Shown: positions 27,412 to 36,273, counted from the first letter of the stretch. The stretch is 64,000 nt of DNA from Oscillospiraceae bacterium (GCA_015066175.1 SVOW01000003.1:124001-188000), one strand, 5' to 3'. The notes: generated from the letters alone by a model not told the origin. A program made the numbers and translations.

Positions 27412-28344
27412 TTGGCAAAAGTTTTTATAGACGGTAAAGCAGGCACAACAGGTTTAAGGATTTATGAAAGGCTTGAAAACCGCGACGATATCCAGCTTAT
27501 CACTTTAAGCGAAGAAGACAGAAAAAATTACGACAAGAGAAAAGAAGCAATAAACTCTGCTGACATAGTTTTCCTTTGTCTGCCTGACCCTGCTGCGATA
27601 GAAGCTGTGGGTATGATTGAAAACGACAATGTTAAAATCATCGACACTTCAACTGCACACAGAACAAACGAGGGCTGGTGTTACGGTTTTCCGGAGCTTG
27701 ACGAAGAAAAATGGGAAAATCTCAAAACTTCAAAACGTGTTGCAGTGCCCGGTTGTCACGCAGGCGGATTTATTGCACTTGTTTATCCCCTTATTAAAAA
27801 CGGAATTATTTCACCTGACACAAAAATCGCTTGCCACAGCCTTACAGGCTACAGCGGCGGCGGTAAAAAAATGATTGGTGAATACGAAGACGAAAACCGT
27901 TCACCTCTCTTTGATGCTCCCAGACAGTACGGTCTAACACAGCAGCACAAGCATTTGAAAGAAATGAAAGCAATCACAGGCCTTGAAGTTACACCTATTT
28001 TCAGCCCTATTGTTTCTGATTTCTACAGCGGTATGGAAATGACTGTGCCCCTTTTTGCAAGTGATTTGTGTGAAGGCAAAACTGTGGAAGATATTAAAAA
28101 AGTTTATTCTTCACTTTACAACAGTGAAATTGTTAAATACAAAGAATCAATGGACGAAAACGGTCTTATGAGTGCAAATGCACTTTCATTCAAAGACAGA
28201 ATGGAAATCACAGTCTGCGGCAATGAAGAAAGAATTCTTCTTATTGCACGTTACGACAATCTTGGTAAAGGTGCTTCAGGCGCAGCACTTGAATGTATGA
28301 ATATTATGCTCGGCAATGACCCTGCTCTGGGTCTTGACATATGA
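27412..28344 (+). CDS. argC: N-acetyl-gamma-glutamyl-phosphate reductase, type 2
   Basis: ArgC of the short type 2 family, 310 residues. KVFIDGKAGTTGLRIYERL opens the Rossmann fold, the catalytic cysteine lies in VPGCHAGGF, and HSLTGYSGGGKK is conserved. It reduces N-acetylglutamyl phosphate with NADPH. The start is probably TTG 27412 (AKVFIDG...), six bases after AGGGTG; a GTG at 27403 and an ATG at 27373 are in frame but lack a site. First gene of the arginine cluster. Confidence 0.92.
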   Translation: MAKVFIDGKAGTTGLRIYERLENRDDIQLITLSEEDRKNYDKRKEAINSADIVFLCLPDPAAIEAVGMIENDNVKIIDTSTAHRTNEGWCYGFPELDEEKWENLKTSKRVAVPGCHAGGFIALVYPLIKNGIISPDTKIACHSLTGYSGGGKKMIGEYEDENRSPLFDAPRQYGLTQQHKHLKEMKAITGLEVTPIFSPIVSDFYSGMEMTVPLFASDLCEGKTVEDIKKVYSSLYNSEIVKYKESMDENGLMSANALSFKDRMEITVCGNEERILLIARYDNLGKGASGAALECMNIMLGNDPALGLDI

Positions 28345-28362
28345 AAGGACAGGAATTTTAAA

Positions 28363-29574
28363 ATGCAGAACATTTCAGGCGGTGTTTGTGCCGCAAAAGG
28401 ATTCAAAGCAAGCGGTATTCACTGCGGAATCAGAAAAAACAAAACTAAACGTGACCTTGCTCTTGTTTTAAGCGAAACAAAAGCATCTGCAGCAGCAGTT
28501 TACACAACCAACCTTGTGAAAGGTGCTCCTATTACAGTTACGAAAAACAACATTGCTGACGGTTACGGTCAGGCTATGATTTGCAACAGCGGCAATGCTA
28601 ACACCTGCAACGCAAACGGCATTGAAATTGCAGAAGAAATGTGTTCACTTTTAGGTGATGCACTTAAAATTGATGCAAAAGACGTTATCGTTGCTTCAAC
28701 AGGCGTTATCGGACAAACTCTTGATATCACCCCCATTGCAAACGGTATTCCCTCTCTTTGCGAAGAACTTGCATACAGCAGTGACAACGCTGCAGAGGCA
28801 ATTATGACAACTGACACAGTGCCGAAACAGGCTGCAGTTGAATTTACTCTCGGCGGTAAAACATGCCGTCTTGGCGGTATGGCAAAAGGCTCAGGTATGA
28901 TTCATCCCAATATGGCAACAATGCTTGTGTTTATCACAACTGATGCTGCAATCAGCCCTGAAATGCTGCAGAAAGCTTTAAGTGAAGAAGTTAAAGATTC
29001 TTTCAATATGGTTAGTGTTGACGGCGACACTTCAACAAACGATATGGTTTCTGTCCTTGCTAACGGTATGGCTGGAAACGAAATTGTAACTGAAGAAAAC
29101 GAAGATTTCCTCGCTTTCAGAAAAGCTCTCGGTGCAGTTATGGTTTCACTTTCAAGAATGATTGCAGGCGACGGCGAAGGTGCAACAAAGCTCCTTGAAT
29201 GTGTTGTTACAGAAGCTCCTTCAAAAGAACTTGCAAAGGTTGTTGCAAAGTCAGTTATCTGCTCATCACTTCTCAAGGCTGCAATGTTTGGCGCTGACGC
29301 AAACTGGGGACGTGTGCTTTGTGCTATCGGCTATTCAGGCGCAGATGTTGACGTGAACAAAATTGACGTTTCTTTCCGTTCAGTAAAAGGTCAGGTTGAC
29401 GTGTGCAAAATGGGTGCCGGCATTGACTTCTCTGAAGAAATTGCAAAAGAAGTTTTGCTGGAAAAAGAAATCGAAATTCTCATATCATTAAACGATGGCG
29501 ACGCTTCTGCTACTGCATGGGGTTGCGACCTGACTTATGATTACGTTAAAATAAACGGCGACTACAGAACTTAA
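28363..29574 (+). CDS. argJ: Bifunctional ornithine acetyltransferase / N-acetylglutamate synthase
   Basis: ArgJ of 403 residues. GGVCAAKGFKASGIHCGI opens the protein, and the self-cleavage Thr is in GSGMIHPNMATMLVF, which yields alpha and beta chains. SGADANWGRV-like text (GADANWGRVLCAIGYSG) is the conserved beta-chain motif. It recycles the acetyl group from acetylornithine to glutamate and may also use acetyl-CoA. It follows argC by 18 bases. Confidence 0.95.
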   Translation: MQNISGGVCAAKGFKASGIHCGIRKNKTKRDLALVLSETKASAAAVYTTNLVKGAPITVTKNNIADGYGQAMICNSGNANTCNANGIEIAEEMCSLLGDALKIDAKDVIVASTGVIGQTLDITPIANGIPSLCEELAYSSDNAAEAIMTTDTVPKQAAVEFTLGGKTCRLGGMAKGSGMIHPNMATMLVFITTDAAISPEMLQKALSEEVKDSFNMVSVDGDTSTNDMVSVLANGMAGNEIVTEENEDFLAFRKALGAVMVSLSRMIAGDGEGATKLLECVVTEAPSKELAKVVAKSVICSSLLKAAMFGADANWGRVLCAIGYSGADVDVNKIDVSFRSVKGQVDVCKMGAGIDFSEEIAKEVLLEKEIEILISLNDGDASATAWGCDLTYDYVKINGDYRT

Positions 29575-29586
29575 GAGGTAGAAAAA

Positions 29587-30453
29587 ATGGATTCAACAGA
29601 AAAAATCACAAATGCGCAGAGGGCTGACATACTTATTCAGGCTCTGCCCTACATTCAGAAATATTACAACAAAATTATCGTTATCAAATACGGCGGAAAC
29701 GCTATGATTAACGAAGAACTCAAAGCTGCAGTTATGGGCGATATGGTGCTTCTTACACTTATCGGCATCAAGGTTGTGCTTGTTCACGGTGGTGGCCCTG
29801 AAATTACCGAAATGCTTGAAAAAGTGGGCAAGGAATCAAAATTCTACAACGGGCTTCGCGTTACTGATGAAGAAACTGCAAAAATTGTTCAGATGGTTCT
29901 TGCAGGTAAAATCAATAAGAATCTTGTTAATCTTCTTCAGAACATCGGCGGCAAAGCCATCGGCCTTTCAGGTATGGACGGCAACCTTATTGAAGCAAAG
30001 CCTATTGACCTTGAAAATTTGGGCTATGTGGGCGAAATTACAAATGTCAACACTCAGCCTATTCTTGACGTGCTTGAAAAAGGCTATATTCCCGTTGTTT
30101 CAACTGTTGGCTGCGATAACGAAGGAAATGTGTATAACATCAACGCTGACACTGCTGCAGCAGCAATAGCAGGCTCTCTGGGTGCGGAAAGCCTTATTTC
30201 AATGACAGACATCTGCGGAATTCTCCGTGATAAAGATGACCCGTCAACACTTATTCCCAAAATCAACGTAAGTGAAGCTCCCTTGCTCATGCAGGAAGGT
30301 ATTATTTCAGGCGGTATGATTCCTAAAGTTGAATGCTGCATCGAGGCTATCAGACGCGGTGTAAACAAAGTGTTCATTATGGACGGCAGAGTACCTCACT
30401 CTATTCTTATCGAAATCCTCACTGATGAGGGTGTCGGCACAATGTTAGTTTAA
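29587..30453 (+). CDS. argB: Acetylglutamate kinase
   Basis: ArgB of 288 residues, amino-acid-kinase fold. VIKYGGNAM, LVHGGGPEI, LSGMDGNLI, NINADTAAAAIAG and SGGMIPKVECC are the nucleotide and substrate motifs. The N-terminal extension (about 25 residues before the first strand) is as in arginine-sensitive hexameric enzymes, so feedback control by arginine is possible. GAGGTAG ribosome site; 12 bases after argJ. Confidence 0.95.
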   Translation: MDSTEKITNAQRADILIQALPYIQKYYNKIIVIKYGGNAMINEELKAAVMGDMVLLTLIGIKVVLVHGGGPEITEMLEKVGKESKFYNGLRVTDEETAKIVQMVLAGKINKNLVNLLQNIGGKAIGLSGMDGNLIEAKPIDLENLGYVGEITNVNTQPILDVLEKGYIPVVSTVGCDNEGNVYNINADTAAAAIAGSLGAESLISMTDICGILRDKDDPSTLIPKINVSEAPLLMQEGIISGGMIPKVECCIEAIRRGVNKVFIMDGRVPHSILIEILTDEGVGTMLV

Positions 30454-30466
30454 GAAGGTTATTGAA

Positions 30467-31630
30467 TTGGAACTTAAAAATAAAGACAGCAAATATATTG
30501 CAAATACATACGCTCGTTTTCCTCTTGAAATAGTAAAGGGCGAAGGCTCTTTGTGCTATGACGAAAACGGCAAAGAATATATTGATTTATCAACAGGTAT
30601 TGCAGTTAACACTTTCGGCTTCTGCGATAAAGTCTGGCAGGAAGCAATAACTGAGCAGATAGGCACACTTCAGCACACATCAAACCTTTTCTACACAAAC
30701 CCTTGCGCTGAGCTTGCGGAAATGCTTTGTGAAAGAACAGGAATGAAAAAGGTTTTCTTCTCAAATTCAGGTGCAGAAGCAAATGAATGTGCAATAAAAA
30801 CTGCAAGAAAGTATGCTTTTGATAAATACGGCGACTACAGCCACAACACAGTTATCACACTTAAAAACAGTTTCCACGGCAGAACTCTTGCAACTCTTGC
30901 TGCAACAGGTCAGGACGTTTTCCACACAACATTCGGTCCTTTCCCCGAAGGCTTTGTTTATGCAGAAGCAAACAATTCCGAAAGCATCAAGGAAGTGGCA
31001 GCAAACAATTCTTGCTGTGCAATTATGTTTGAAATTGTTCAGGGTGAAGGCGGTGTCTGCCCCCTTACAAAAGAATTTGTTGAAACAATCATCGAAACTG
31101 CAGAAAAATATAACCTGCTTCTTATCTGCGACGAAGTGCAGACAGGTAACGGCAGAACAGGCGAACTTTATTCTTATATGAACTACGGCTTCACACCTGA
31201 CATCGTTTCAACTGCAAAAGGTCTTGCAGGCGGACTTCCCCTTGGTGCAACACTTCTTGGCGAAAAAGTTGAAGACACACTTACACCGTCTTCTCACGGC
31301 TCAACTTTCGGCGGAAACCCTGTTTGCTGTGCCGCTGCAAAAAGTATTGTGTCAAGAATTGATGATGAGCTTTTGAAAGAAGTAAAAGCAAAATCAGAAT
31401 ATATTATAAATGAACTTTCAGATGCTGAAGGCGTGAAAAGTGTAAGTGGTCTCGGTTTTATGCTGGGCATCGAAACTGAAAAAGAAGCAAAAGAAATTAT
31501 TGCTGCCTGCCGCGAAAAAGGCTTGCTCGTAATCAGTGCAAAAACAAAAGTGCGTCTTCTTCCTGCTCTCAATATCGGATGGGACACACTTAAAAAAGCT
31601 GTTGAAATATTAAAAGAATGTATAAAATAA
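30467..31630 (+). CDS. argD: Acetylornithine aminotransferase
   Basis: Class III PLP aminotransferase of 387 residues. FFSNSGAEANECAIK, FHGRTLATLAATGQ, CDEVQTGNGRTG and the lysine in VSTAKGLAGGLPLG are the PLP-binding motifs. It converts N-acetylglutamate semialdehyde to acetylornithine. The start is TTG 30467 (ELKNKDSKYIANTYAR) behind AAGGTT. Third from the end of the arginine cluster. Confidence 0.95.
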   Translation: MELKNKDSKYIANTYARFPLEIVKGEGSLCYDENGKEYIDLSTGIAVNTFGFCDKVWQEAITEQIGTLQHTSNLFYTNPCAELAEMLCERTGMKKVFFSNSGAEANECAIKTARKYAFDKYGDYSHNTVITLKNSFHGRTLATLAATGQDVFHTTFGPFPEGFVYAEANNSESIKEVAANNSCCAIMFEIVQGEGGVCPLTKEFVETIIETAEKYNLLLICDEVQTGNGRTGELYSYMNYGFTPDIVSTAKGLAGGLPLGATLLGEKVEDTLTPSSHGSTFGGNPVCCAAAKSIVSRIDDELLKEVKAKSEYIINELSDAEGVKSVSGLGFMLGIETEKEAKEIIAACREKGLLVISAKTKVRLLPALNIGWDTLKKAVEILKECIK

Positions 31631-31657
31631 CTGCAGATTGATAAAGGAGAAAAAATT

Positions 31658-32563
31658 ATGAAACACCTTTTAAAGCTTCTCGACTGGTCAACAGAAGAAA
31701 TTACTGAAGTATTGAACCTTGCAGACCAGCTCAAGTATGAAAAGAAAAACGGAATCGAACATCATATTCTCAAAGGCAAAACACTTGGTCTTATTTTCCA
31801 GAAATCTTCAACAAGAACACGCGTTTCTTTTGAAGTTGGTATGTATGACCTTGGCGGCTCTGCTCTCTTTTTAAGTTCAAACGATCTGCAGATTGGCAGA
31901 GGCGAACCTATCGAAGATACAGCACGCGTTCTTTCACGTTACCTTGACGGTATTATGATAAGAACTTATGCTCAGGAAGAAGTTGAAAAACTTGCAGAAT
32001 ACGGCTCAATTCCCATTATTAACGGCCTTACAGACTTCTGCCACCCCTGCCAGGTTCTCGCTGATTTAATGACAATCAGAGAACATAAGGGCGTAATCAA
32101 AGGCCGTAAGCTCTGCTATATCGGCGACGGCAACAATATGGCAAACTCACTTATCGTAGGCGGTATTAAAATGGGTATGTCAGTTGCTATCGGTTGTCCC
32201 AAGGATTATCAGCCCGATGCTGAAATTATGAAATGGGCAAAAGAAAACGGCGATTTCCTTTGCACAGATGATATTTACGAGGCAGCAAAAGATGCTGACG
32301 TGCTTTACACTGACGTATGGGCTTCTATGGGTCAGGAAGGCGAAGCAGAAGAAAGAAAGAAAATCTTCAAAAACTATCAGATCAATGCAGATTTAATGGC
32401 AGTTGCAAAGGAAGATGCAATGGTTATGCACTGTCTGCCTGCACACAGAGGCGAAGAAATCACAGCAGATGTGCTTGAAGCACACGCAAACGAAATTTTT
32501 GACGAAGCAGAAAACAGACTTCATGCACAGAAAGCTGTTCTCGTAAAATGCTTTGAAAAATAA
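31658..32563 (+). CDS. argF: Ornithine carbamoyltransferase
   Basis: OTCase of 301 residues. SSTRTRVSFEVGM binds carbamoyl phosphate, HPCQVLADL and TDVWASMGQE are conserved, and HCLPAHRGEEI binds ornithine. It makes citrulline from ornithine. AAAGGAG ribosome site. argG and argH are not in the window, so the route to arginine is completed elsewhere. Confidence 0.96.
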   Translation: MKHLLKLLDWSTEEITEVLNLADQLKYEKKNGIEHHILKGKTLGLIFQKSSTRTRVSFEVGMYDLGGSALFLSSNDLQIGRGEPIEDTARVLSRYLDGIMIRTYAQEEVEKLAEYGSIPIINGLTDFCHPCQVLADLMTIREHKGVIKGRKLCYIGDGNNMANSLIVGGIKMGMSVAIGCPKDYQPDAEIMKWAKENGDFLCTDDIYEAAKDADVLYTDVWASMGQEGEAEERKKIFKNYQINADLMAVAKEDAMVMHCLPAHRGEEITADVLEAHANEIFDEAENRLHAQKAVLVKCFEK

Positions 32564-32566
32564 GTT

Positions 32567-33250
32567 ATGTTAGGCGTAGCAGTAAATGTCGCCACCGTAA
32601 TTGCAGGTTCGCTTGTGGGCGTGCTTCTCAAAAAAAGTCTGCCCGAAAGAATAGCAAAAATGATGCAGACTGCCGTTGCGCTTGCCGTTTTATACATCGG
32701 CATAGACGGCATGATGAGTGGCGAAAACACATTAGTTCTTGTTTTGTCAATGGTCATCGGTACATTAATCGGTACATTGCTCGACCTTGACAGACATTTA
32801 AACAATCTCGGCACAAAAATTGAAAATAAGTTCAGAACTAAAAATTCAGAAAACAGAATTGCAGAAGGGTTTGTAAGTGCAACTTTGCTTTTCTGCGTAG
32901 GTGCAATGACAATTGTAGGTGCACTTCAGTCAGGCCTTTCAGGCAACCACGAAATGCAGTTTACAAAGGCTATACTCGACCTGATTTCGTCAATTATCCT
33001 GGCTTCAACTTTAGGCTGGGGTGTAATGCTCGCGGCAGGTTCTGTATTGGCAATTCAGGGTTCAATCGTGCTTCTGGCGCAATTTGTTGCACCGTATTTA
33101 AGCAACTATGTAATCGGCGAAATGACCTGTGCAGGCTCAGTGCTGATTGTGGCACTTTCACTTAATCTTCTCGGAATAACAAAAATAAAACTGATGAATT
33201 TAGTTCCTGCTATTTTTGTACCCATAGGCCTTTGCCTTCTGATTAAATAA
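32567..33250 (+). CDS. DUF554 membrane protein
   Basis: Membrane protein of 227 residues with about seven helices; GVAVNVATVIAGSLVGVLLK, FVSATLLFCVGAMTIVGAL and MTCAGSVLIVALSLNLLGI match DUF554, a family with possible transport function. The ATG is four bases after the argF stop with no own ribosome site, so translation is coupled to argF. It may serve export or import linked to arginine, but that is a guess from position. Confidence 0.85.
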   Translation: MLGVAVNVATVIAGSLVGVLLKKSLPERIAKMMQTAVALAVLYIGIDGMMSGENTLVLVLSMVIGTLIGTLLDLDRHLNNLGTKIENKFRTKNSENRIAEGFVSATLLFCVGAMTIVGALQSGLSGNHEMQFTKAILDLISSIILASTLGWGVMLAAGSVLAIQGSIVLLAQFVAPYLSNYVIGEMTCAGSVLIVALSLNLLGITKIKLMNLVPAIFVPIGLCLLIK

Positions 33251-33273
33251 ACAACCAAAAATTCATATGAACG

Positions 33274-33321
33274 ATATGCACCTCAAAAGTCATACGCTTT
33301 TGAAGGTGTATATTTTTATGC
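33274..33321 (+). terminator. Terminator of arg operon
   Basis: ATATGCACCTCAAAAG pairs with CTTTTGAAGGTGTATAT (small bulge and G-T pairs) and is followed by TTTTATG. Confidence 0.7.
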
Positions 33322-33382
33322 AAAAAATATTCTTCGTTCAGCATTATTACATACACCTCCTGCAAAATTGTAACTCAAATAT

Positions 33383-33955
33383 AAATTATAATTTTCAACG
33401 AAAAATCCCCTCAGTCAGAATCACAGATTCTGACTGCTCCCCTTGCATTTTCAAGGGGAGCCTGTAGCCATAATATGCATATAAATTATAATTTAGCTGT
33501 ATGGTAAATTTTCATATCGTAGGGAACGGCGGTTTCCGACGTTCCGCAAAAAGCAAACGTAAATTGGCGGTTTGTTGGCAAGCGCCAAACCCTACAATGT
33601 TAAAATTAATTGCACGATAAATTGTAATTCATCTGTATATTTTAATATTATTCCGTAGGGGTCGATGCCTACATCGACCCGTCAGATTTTATGTGGATTT
33701 ATTCGGGCGGATGTGGGCATCCGCCCCTACGATGCTGATTTTAATACCACGGTAAATTATAATTTATCCGTATATTTGTGGCTGTATCGTAGGGGACGGG
33801 TTTCCCGTCCCGCCATAAATCTGATGAAATTTTCGAGGGAGCCGAAACGGCTCCCCTACGTTGTTGCCGTTGGTTTTATATATTATTTTTACAAGGCTCG
33901 TCGGGGACGCCGAGCCCTACAATACTAAATCGAACATCCCGATAAATTATAATTT
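33383..33955. repeat. Repeat island of palindromic modules
   Basis: Gene-free stretch (33251-34027). AAATTATAATTT occurs at 33383, 33483, 33754 and 33944, with a decayed copy near 33613. Between them lie modules with a GTAGGG start and CCCTAC end and two inner hairpins, for example GGGTCGATGcctaCATCGACCC with GGGCGGATGtgggCATCCGCCC (33650-33735). The first module carries CTCCCCTTG/CAAGGGGAG hairpins. The same modules recur, some inverted, near 45.1, 50.3 and 52.7 kb. Confidence 0.85.
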
Positions 33956-33967
33956 ATATGTTGCAGA

Positions 33968-34009
33968 CAAAAAATAACAATGCCTCCCTTGCATAGAGGG
34001 AGGCATTGT
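33968..34009 (-). terminator. Terminator after DUF2752 gene
   Basis: CAATGCCTCCCT pairs with AGGGAGGCATTG; on the minus strand a TTATTTTTT tail follows. Confidence 0.85.
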
Positions 34010-34027
34010 TTAATTTCGTTTTTGCAT

Positions 34028-34447
34028 TTACGGGGCGAGAAAACTGAAAGCAGGCATATTTCTCATAACTGTGAAAACTATTGTGCATACAGTTGCAAAG
34101 AGAATCGCCGCCATTTCAATTTTGTTATAGCCCACAACATCTTTTTTTACATATCGTATTGTTCTGATTATGGCGAAAATCAGAGCAGGAATCAGAAAAA
34201 CAAGTACAAGCAGATTATAACCTGCAGCGGCTTTCAGGTCGCCCTGAATAAGTGCAACAAACATTCTTGTTATACCGCAGCCGGGGCAGTAGATGTTGAA
34301 GATTTTATTTATAAAACAGGGGATACCCCAGCCTGTGAGTTTCACAAAACCGTAATAAAGAATGCCGAAAATAAGAACCATCAGCACGCTTTTTACTCGC
34401 GCCATAAGACGGGCTTTTGGGGTATCTGGAATTTTGTTCTTTTCCAT
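34028..34447 (-). CDS. DUF2752 membrane protein
   Basis: Small membrane protein of 139 residues. IYCPGCGITRMFVALIQGDLK is the conserved CPGCGxTR motif of DUF2752, followed by two strong helices (YNLLVLVFLIPALIFAII and VAAILFATVCTIVF-type). Function unknown; the paired cysteines suggest metal binding or redox. It lies downstream of a zinc-ribbon membrane protein on the same strand, with a hairpin between them. Confidence 0.85.
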   Translation of the reverse strand: MEKNKIPDTPKARLMARVKSVLMVLIFGILYYGFVKLTGWGIPCFINKIFNIYCPGCGITRMFVALIQGDLKAAAGYNLLVLVFLIPALIFAIIRTIRYVKKDVVGYNKIEMAAILFATVCTIVFTVMRNMPAFSFLAP

Positions 34448-34458
34448 TTTAAACCTCT

Positions 34459-34494
34459 AAAAAAGTACGGTACAGGCTGTTGTTGCCTGTACCG
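34459..34494 (-). terminator. Terminator between zinc-ribbon and DUF2752 genes
   Basis: CGGTACAGGC pairs with GCCTGTACCG across seven bases; the minus strand then has TACTTTTTT. Read-through could still feed the DUF2752 gene. Confidence 0.75.
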
Positions 34495-34503
34495 CTTATG
34501 TAA

Positions 34504-35037
34504 TTAGTCTGAAAAATGAGTATTCTTTGCAATCCAGTTGAGCAATCTGGGTGTTACGAAGAAGATACCGTAAATACCGCAAGTTATAAGTGAAAGCAAT
34601 GACCAGATAACCCACTGACCAAAGAATTCAGCACCGTTACCAACAAATACAAGTCTTTTTCCGTCAATTTTCATATGACCGAAGATGAATTTAAGAAGGT
34701 TTGTGATAGCCCAGGGAGTTGCAAAACCACAAGAAATTGTAATAAGAAGGCTGGCAGCAAGAACTGCTACGAATGTTTCAAACACGCCACCTGTAAATTC
34801 TGAAATGTGACCCTGTGAGAAAGGAGCACCGCCGAAGTTAGGCTGCTGATAACCCTGGTTGTAGTTGGGAGCCTGAGGAGCACCGCCGAAGTTAGGCTGC
34901 TGATAACCCTGAGCAGGAGCCGGTTTGGGAGCAGGCTGCTGTGCAGGCTGTGATGCGGGGATTGCAAAACCGCAACCATCGCAGAATTTTGAACCATCAG
35001 GAAGCTGACGAGAACATCTTGGACAAATCATTTTCAT
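34504..35037 (-). CDS. Zinc-ribbon membrane protein with Gln/Pro repeat linker
   Basis: Protein of 177 residues: zinc ribbon (CPRCS ... CDGCG), a linker with two copies of QGYQQPNFGGAP, then a C-terminal membrane domain with three helices (VAVLAASLLITISCGF, FGQWVIWSLLSLITCGIYG). The C-terminal text (GKRLVFVGNGAEFFGQWVIW) resembles DUF898-like domains, with low certainty. The duplicated linker is also an identical DNA repeat of about 39 bases (34817-34910), prone to slippage. Transcribed from a perfect-consensus promoter. Function unknown. Confidence 0.75.
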   Translation of the reverse strand: MKMICPRCSRQLPDGSKFCDGCGFAIPASQPAQQPAPKPAPAQGYQQPNFGGAPQAPNYNQGYQQPNFGGAPFSQGHISEFTGGVFETFVAVLAASLLITISCGFATPWAITNLLKFIFGHMKIDGKRLVFVGNGAEFFGQWVIWSLLSLITCGIYGIFFVTPRLLNWIAKNTHFSD

Positions 35038-35073
35038 TACCCCTATCTAAACAAAATTTTAATATTTTATTAA

Positions 35074-35102
35074 ATTATAATTATAATGTATTAATTTGTC
35101 AA
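35074..35102 (-). promoter_or_regulatory. Consensus promoter of zinc-ribbon gene
   Basis: Minus strand TTGACA (35102-35097), 17-base spacer, TATAAT (35079-35074); all twelve bases are consensus. Confidence 0.85.
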
Positions 35103-35155
35103 TAGGAAATTAAAAAAATGTTGTATTTTTGTTTCAGAATTATTAAGAAAACTTC

Positions 35156-36016
35156 TTACCATATGTCAGGCACAAGCACAAGCATCATTATGCCGACAAA
35201 AGATAAAACAAGGGAAATGATTTCTCTTTTACCCGGTTTGTTGGGAGTGAAGAAGCCGAGAATTGTGGACACAATCATAACTCCGCCTGTTACCATAGGA
35301 TATTGCACAGATGCAGGCACATGGGCAAGTGCAATCAGCAGAAGGAAGTTTGCGATTTTGTTAAGTATTCCGTTGCCTGCAAGGCTCAGATATGAGTTTT
35401 TTGCAGGCATTTTTGTCTTTCTGATGTTGAAAAGAATAAATATTCCTGCAATAACAACTGTCATCAGCGCACTTAAAACAGAATAACCTGCAGCGCTTGT
35501 TTTTTCATATGTGCTTTCCTGAAAAATCTTTGAAAGCACACCTGACATACCGTTGAAAACAAAAATTCCTGCGTAGTAGATAAAGCCTTTGTTGCTTTTC
35601 CCTTTCTGGAAAGTAACGGCAAGGGCAAGGGTAACAACGATAAAACACAGGATTTTCGCAAGAGTTAATTTTTCGTTATAGAAAATTATTCCTGCAAAAA
35701 ACGGCAATAACATACCGCCCAGCATGGAAAAAATTGAATAAAGGGAAAGATTTATCCTTGCAAGGGATTTCAGACTGCAGAAAAGGCAGGCAATCATATT
35801 AAGTGCCGTAACAATCGCCATGAAAAGAGTGTAATATGTAAATTCAAATTGGAATTTATTTATGGCAAGCAGAACGAGAAATCCTGCAAAGCTTGAGCCG
35901 AAAATAAACACCATTGAAGCAGGCAGGTCGCTGCCGTTTTTCTTTTCATAGTCCTGATTCATAAAAAACTGCAGACCAAACATCACAACTGCAGCAACTA
36001 TAAGACCATAGTACAA
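35156..36016 (-). CDS. EamA/DMT-superfamily transporter
   Basis: Membrane protein of 286 residues with ten predicted helices in two halves (first half to about residue 135, second from FIYYAGIFVFNGMSG). Length and layout fit the drug/metabolite transporter superfamily (EamA), with SLARINLSLYSIFSMLGG and VPASVQYPMVTGGVM as the typical inner motifs. Substrate unknown. The start is TTG 36016 after GGATGTGA; no in-frame ATG is near. Confidence 0.75.
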   Translation of the reverse strand: MYYGLIVAAVVMFGLQFFMNQDYEKKNGSDLPASMVFIFGSSFAGFLVLLAINKFQFEFTYYTLFMAIVTALNMIACLFCSLKSLARINLSLYSIFSMLGGMLLPFFAGIIFYNEKLTLAKILCFIVVTLALAVTFQKGKSNKGFIYYAGIFVFNGMSGVLSKIFQESTYEKTSAAGYSVLSALMTVVIAGIFILFNIRKTKMPAKNSYLSLAGNGILNKIANFLLLIALAHVPASVQYPMVTGGVMIVSTILGFFTPNKPGKREIISLVLSFVGIMMLVLVPDIW

Positions 36017-36087
36017 AAAATCACATCCAATCTTTTTTAACCACGCAATTATACCACATCTTTATCACATCTGCAAGTAAAATTATC

Positions 36088-36116
36088 TTGACATAAAGTG
36101 TGATTTTTGTTACAAT
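36088..36116 (+). promoter_or_regulatory. Promoter of tRNA-Ser
   Basis: TTGACA (36088-36093), 17-base spacer, TACAAT (36111-36116), 24 bases before the tRNA. Confidence 0.8.
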
Positions 36117-36140
36117 TGTGTACGCTCATAAAGTTAATAC

Positions 36141-36229
36141 GGAAGCGTATCGAAGTGGTCATAACGGGGCTGACTCGAAATCAGTTAGGGATTAATCCCC
36201 CGCGAGTTCGAATCTCGCCGCTTCCGCCA
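36141..36229 (+). tRNA. tRNA-Ser (anticodon CGA)
   Basis: Type II tRNA of 89 bases with encoded CCA. Acceptor GGAAGCG pairs with CGCTTCC, anticodon loop CTCGAAA reads CGA (codon UCG) on stem GCTGA/TCAGT, long variable arm GGGATTAATCCC, T-arm GCGAG-TTCGAAT-CTCGC. A promoter and a 15-bp terminator flank it, so it is transcribed alone. Confidence 0.95.
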
Positions 36230-36230
36230 G

Positions 36231-36269
36231 AAAAAGACCTATGCTTTGATACATAGCATAGGTCTTTTT
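36231..36269 (+). terminator. Terminator of tRNA-Ser
   Basis: AAAAAGACCTATGCT pairs perfectly with AGCATAGGTCTTTTT around nine bases. Confidence 0.92.
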
Positions 36270-36273
36270 CAAC

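Noticed and set aside
33665..33928. Small frame across the repeat island
   Set aside because: It is a translation of palindromic modules, without ribosome site or conserved length between copies.
33980..34507. Plus-strand frame of 175 codons
   Set aside because: It is antisense to the DUF2752 gene and begins in a terminator hairpin.
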